From assembly GCA_014773175.1 (NCBI GenBank), contig VXCM01000817.1, positions 28,501 to 92,500 on the forward strand: a DNA stretch of 64,000 nt, in the 5' to 3' direction. The stretch comes from Lucifuga dentata (taxonomy: Eukaryota > Chordata > Actinopteri > Ophidiiformes > Bythitidae). The position numbers and the translations under genes are program-made. The notes under the pieces are model-generated. The model saw only the letters and a list, made by a program, of their open reading frames with translations. It made no database searches and was not told the DNA's origin. This document shows, piece after piece, positions 61,140 through 64,000 of the stretch (its first letter is position 1; the number at the start of each line of letters is the position of its first letter).

Positions 61140-63397
61140 TCATTTCCTGGTGTGAAGGCTCTCTTGGAACTTGGTGCTTGTGTAACGGATGTGAAAGCCT
61201 TTTTTGCTGATTGTGTCATCACTATGGAAACGGATCAGCATAGTGTCTCCGGGTGAGTAAATCCCTTCCCTGGGCTGTGGAAGGAAGATAAAGGGAGCAT
61301 GTATAGCCGTTTCTCAGATATTTGGTAGTCCCTAAGCCTGGCTAAGAGGAGTGTAACCATTCATTGCATGGATGCCCTGATTATATGCTTGACTGATTCA
61401 GTTTTATCTGCCACAACAAATAATCAAATTTTTAAAAATATGAATCAAAGTTACACTACAGGCCAGATATTTGAGGCCACCCCCAGATTTTTTTTTTTTT
61501 AAATCATCAATGTACTNCTACAGGCCAGATATTTGAGGCCACCCCCAGATTTTTTTTTTTTTAAATCATCAATGTACTGTTTGTTTTACAATTTATTGCA
61601 GAGGAAATGGCAAAAATATATAAAATAAATGTAACTAATTTTTTCAACAAGAGCACATTATGTAGCCACTATGGCTTTAGAAATGATTTTTAATGAAGGT
61701 ATGCCCAGTCTATATTCGTGCACTGGCAATCCAGTTGTGCTCCAACTCCCTTGCCCAAACTGCCTTGCTTTTGTGTTTTAACGTTCAGTTCAATAGCCTG
61801 CTGTTTGCCTTCTGCCAGATCCAGATCATTTTGGGATTACCATATATACTCGAGTATAAGCCAAGTTTTTATTACCAAATTTCACAAAGCAAATCGGGTG
61901 GGTCGGCTTAGACGCAAGAAATTGAAATTTGATCCCAGAGAAGGAAATTTCCAGGGATGAAAATACTACCCATTACCACTACCCATGGAAAATAGTTTAA
62001 ATCATAACTTAGAATGAGATATTTCCTGACTAAACTTCTTATCCAGTACATTTTGTGGTGGCCAGTATTGCTCAGTTACAGTAATCAGCTGCTGAAATAA
62101 ATATCATTTTTACCGGTACCTATAAATGGATTATTTTCAGAAAATCATAGTAATACTATGACAATACCCAGAAAAACAGGTAATTTGCTAAACAAATAAA
62201 TTGATGGAACAACATCAGGGGGTCAGCTTATATATGGGTTTCTTTAAAAAAAAATCTAAATTTGCAGGTCAAAATCAGGGGGTCAGGCTTATACACAAGA
62301 TTGGCTTATACTCAAATATATACGGTAACTTGCTACACAGTCTGGTCATACTAAATCTGGGGGTGGCCTCAAACTTCTGGCCTATAGTGTGTATGTGCAC
62401 ATAGAAATTATTCTTTCCTCTCATCTCACAATGAAATATATGCAGATTTATATAATCCTTTTTCCTGGTTTTCAAAAAATAAACTGAATTCAATTAAGAA
62501 AAAAGTCGCTCTTCAATCATTATCTTGAAAATCAAATTGAATTGCTGTTACGGTGCTCAGCCAATGATTCACATCTTCACCGGCCAGGCTTACACATATC
62601 AAGGTGAAGGAAAAACAAAGATTTAAAAAATCTCTTTATGAAAATATGAAGCCTTACCCCTGAACCACAGAAGCGACCCAGTCTATGTGAATTGGCATCA
62701 TAGCCGTTGTAGAGCTCGATGTAGTCATAACCACAGTCAGCTTCCTCCTCTACCTCAAAAGTGATGAAGGTAAGCTCTATGCCGTAGCCCTGTTCGGCCA
62801 TCAGCAGCCATTCACAGTCAGTGTGACCTGGGTAATTATTGTCTCCAAACTGGGAGTGAGAGTAGAGGTTCTTCTGGCGGGCATCTGCTTTGAGACGACC
62901 TCCACACTCTGCAGACATGCAGGGGAAAAAAGAGATTAGCTAATGTAATGTGAAATTTGACCCAAACTGTGTGAAAACAATCAGGCATTTGCTGGATTCT
63001 GTGCTGTCAGAGCACTAAAACCCAGGCCATGACTGATGTGATCATGCATGTGTTGTAAATCTCCACTAGAGGGAGATATAGACCTTAAAAAAAAAAGCTG
63101 CACACTTGTACAAACTTACAGAAAGGGAGATATTATTGCCCACATGCATAAACATTCACTGCTGCTTGCACACAGACACACACCTGTGGAGTGTGTAGCT
63201 TGAAAGCCTTTCCTTTGTACTGACGCGTCGGAGATGAAGCGGAGGTACATCTTGTTGCTGGTGGAGATCAGAGGCTCGGGGATCTTACTGCCACACAGTC
63301 GACCTAAGATGGCTGCGGTGTCGCTGTCCCCATCAAAGGCCTCTAGATGGTCATAAGCACATTCCTGATGCTGCTCAATCTCAAACTCACTGAAGCT
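61140..63397 (-). CDS. tll1: Tolloid-like metalloprotease, C-terminal CUB domains (partial)
   Basis: Secreted astacin-family procollagen C-proteinase/Chordin-cleaving protease. Only the last three coding exons are in the window: 63397-63184, 62908-62658, 61274-61140 (stop at 61142-61140). Phases close. The first carries [20 protein letters not shown] and [16 protein letters not shown], part of a CUB domain (CUB4 in human numbering). The next carries [33 protein letters not shown] and [16 protein letters not shown], the start of the final CUB. The last ends [16 protein letters not shown] and HTRK. Paired cysteines and the acidic Ca-site residues of CUB domains are present. BMP1 and TLL1 are very alike here. 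I chose tll1 because casp3 and stox2 neighbours correspond to human 4q, where TLL1 lies. The protease domain is beyond the right edge. Confidence 0.93.
61456..61578. repeat. 61-bp exact duplication around N61517
   Basis: 61456-61516 equals 61518-61578. It is an assembly-gap signature lying on the left end of the transposon remnant. Confidence 0.9.
61839..62326. mobile_element. MITE-like element nested in the larger remnant
   Basis: The ends are inverted: ATATACTCGAGTATAAGCC at the left and, in reverse complement, ATATATTTGAGTATAAGCC at the right. Internal copies of the AGTATAAGCC/GGCTTATA motif and GGGGTCAG/GGGTCGGCTTA occur near both ends. Its length is about 490 bp with no coding capacity. 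Confidence 0.7.
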
Positions 63398-64000
63398 CTG
63401 CAGACAGCAAGAGTAACATGAGTAATGTGTGACTCCATGTTGCAGCAGAAGACACATGTTCATAAATCATTAGAAAACTGTGCCACTTAAGTAAATTAAT
63501 CAAATAAGAATCTCTGTTTCCCATGAGTTGTATGATCATGCTTTTGCAAATTCTACCCAGATGTTTCAAAAGTAAAAATCTGTTCAATCTGATTTTATTT
63601 CTCAATGCACCAAAACTTTCCGGTTCAGAGAAGACACTTTAAACAAAGTCATCTAGCAGAGAGCAGCTCAGGCTGTGAGAGACAAATAAATCATGTATTC
63701 TTTGTTATTTGTCCTCATTCATTTGTTTCTTTTTGATGTTTAATCTAATCCTCTGCAAAAGCACAGCAAATATCATCTGAGACAGTGCCAGGGGAACGGG
63801 GTCAGAGGTCAGAGTTGGAAAGTTTGATGTAGTCTTGTTACGTAGGTCTGCACTGAGAGGAGAAAACTGGAACACGTTAATTAACAATTTTTAAACTTTT
63901 AATTAACAATCCTGTCACCGGTTACCCAGAGGTTATGAGACACATTAAGAACATTCTTTGGTAGAGATCCTCTCCATGTTATAAATTATTTGTTAGGCTC
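63398..64000. other. tll1 intron at the right edge
   Basis: AT-rich. I found no further CUB exon before the window ends. Confidence 0.6.

Larger units (their letters stand above)
61454..62392. mobile_element. Non-autonomous DNA transposon remnant in a tll1 intron
   Basis: Matching ends in opposite orientation: GGCCAGATATTTGAGGCC then ACCCCCAGATTT at 61461-61490, and GGCCAGAAGTTTGAGGCC then ACCCCCAGATTT in reverse complement near 62351-62384. The left end is duplicated around N61517. No transposase frame is seen. A second inverted-repeat element lies inside it. Confidence 0.7.

Overview
This is a stretch of vertebrate nuclear genome, almost certainly from a teleost fish. Six genes have GT-AG introns and encode fish/vertebrate orthologues (PCM1, SART1, OSBP, CASP3, STOX2, TLL1). 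Introns are AT-rich and carry Tc1-like transposon remnants, dinucleotide and tetranucleotide microsatellites and long homopolymers. The species cannot be named from the sequence. I derived exon boundaries by hand from splice signals, reading phase and recall of the human proteins, and the phases close for every gene. No alignment was run.

Layout, left to right. 1-12011 (-): the first 21 coding exons of pcm1 (centriolar satellite scaffold, about 1265 codons); the gene runs off the left edge. 12.0-13.9 kb: divergent promoter region shared with sart1. 13978-16296 (+): sart1, a complete tri-snRNP splicing factor in one uninterrupted reading frame. 17.2-27.7 kb (+): an OSBP-subfamily lipid transfer protein with 15 core coding exons and up to three extra candidate small exons. 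31.0-34.6 kb (+): casp3, complete in six coding exons. 37.0-56.9 kb (+): stox2, a winged-helix protein with two alternative first coding exons 8 kb apart; the upstream one encodes an N-terminal domain like that of STOX1. 61140-63397 (-): the last three exons of a tolloid-family metalloprotease, probably tll1, which runs off the right edge and converges on stox2.

The genes do not form a functional unit. casp3, stox2 and tll1 lie together on human 4q, whereas PCM1 is on 8p and SART1 and OSBP are on 11q. The OSBP-like gene here may therefore be a paralogue lost in mammals, and sart1 may be a retrocopy.

The points most worth checking are the STOX1-like first exon of stox2, the intronless sart1, the phase-linked small exons in the last OSBP intron, a 41-bp copy of stox2 coding sequence just before its own splice acceptor, a perfect 24-bp hairpin in an OSBP intron, and nested inverted-repeat elements in the tll1 intron. 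The assembly has a recurrent error: six single-N gaps are each flanked by a 61-66 bp exact direct duplication. One of these breaks the stox2 reading frame, and removing 65 bases there restores it.
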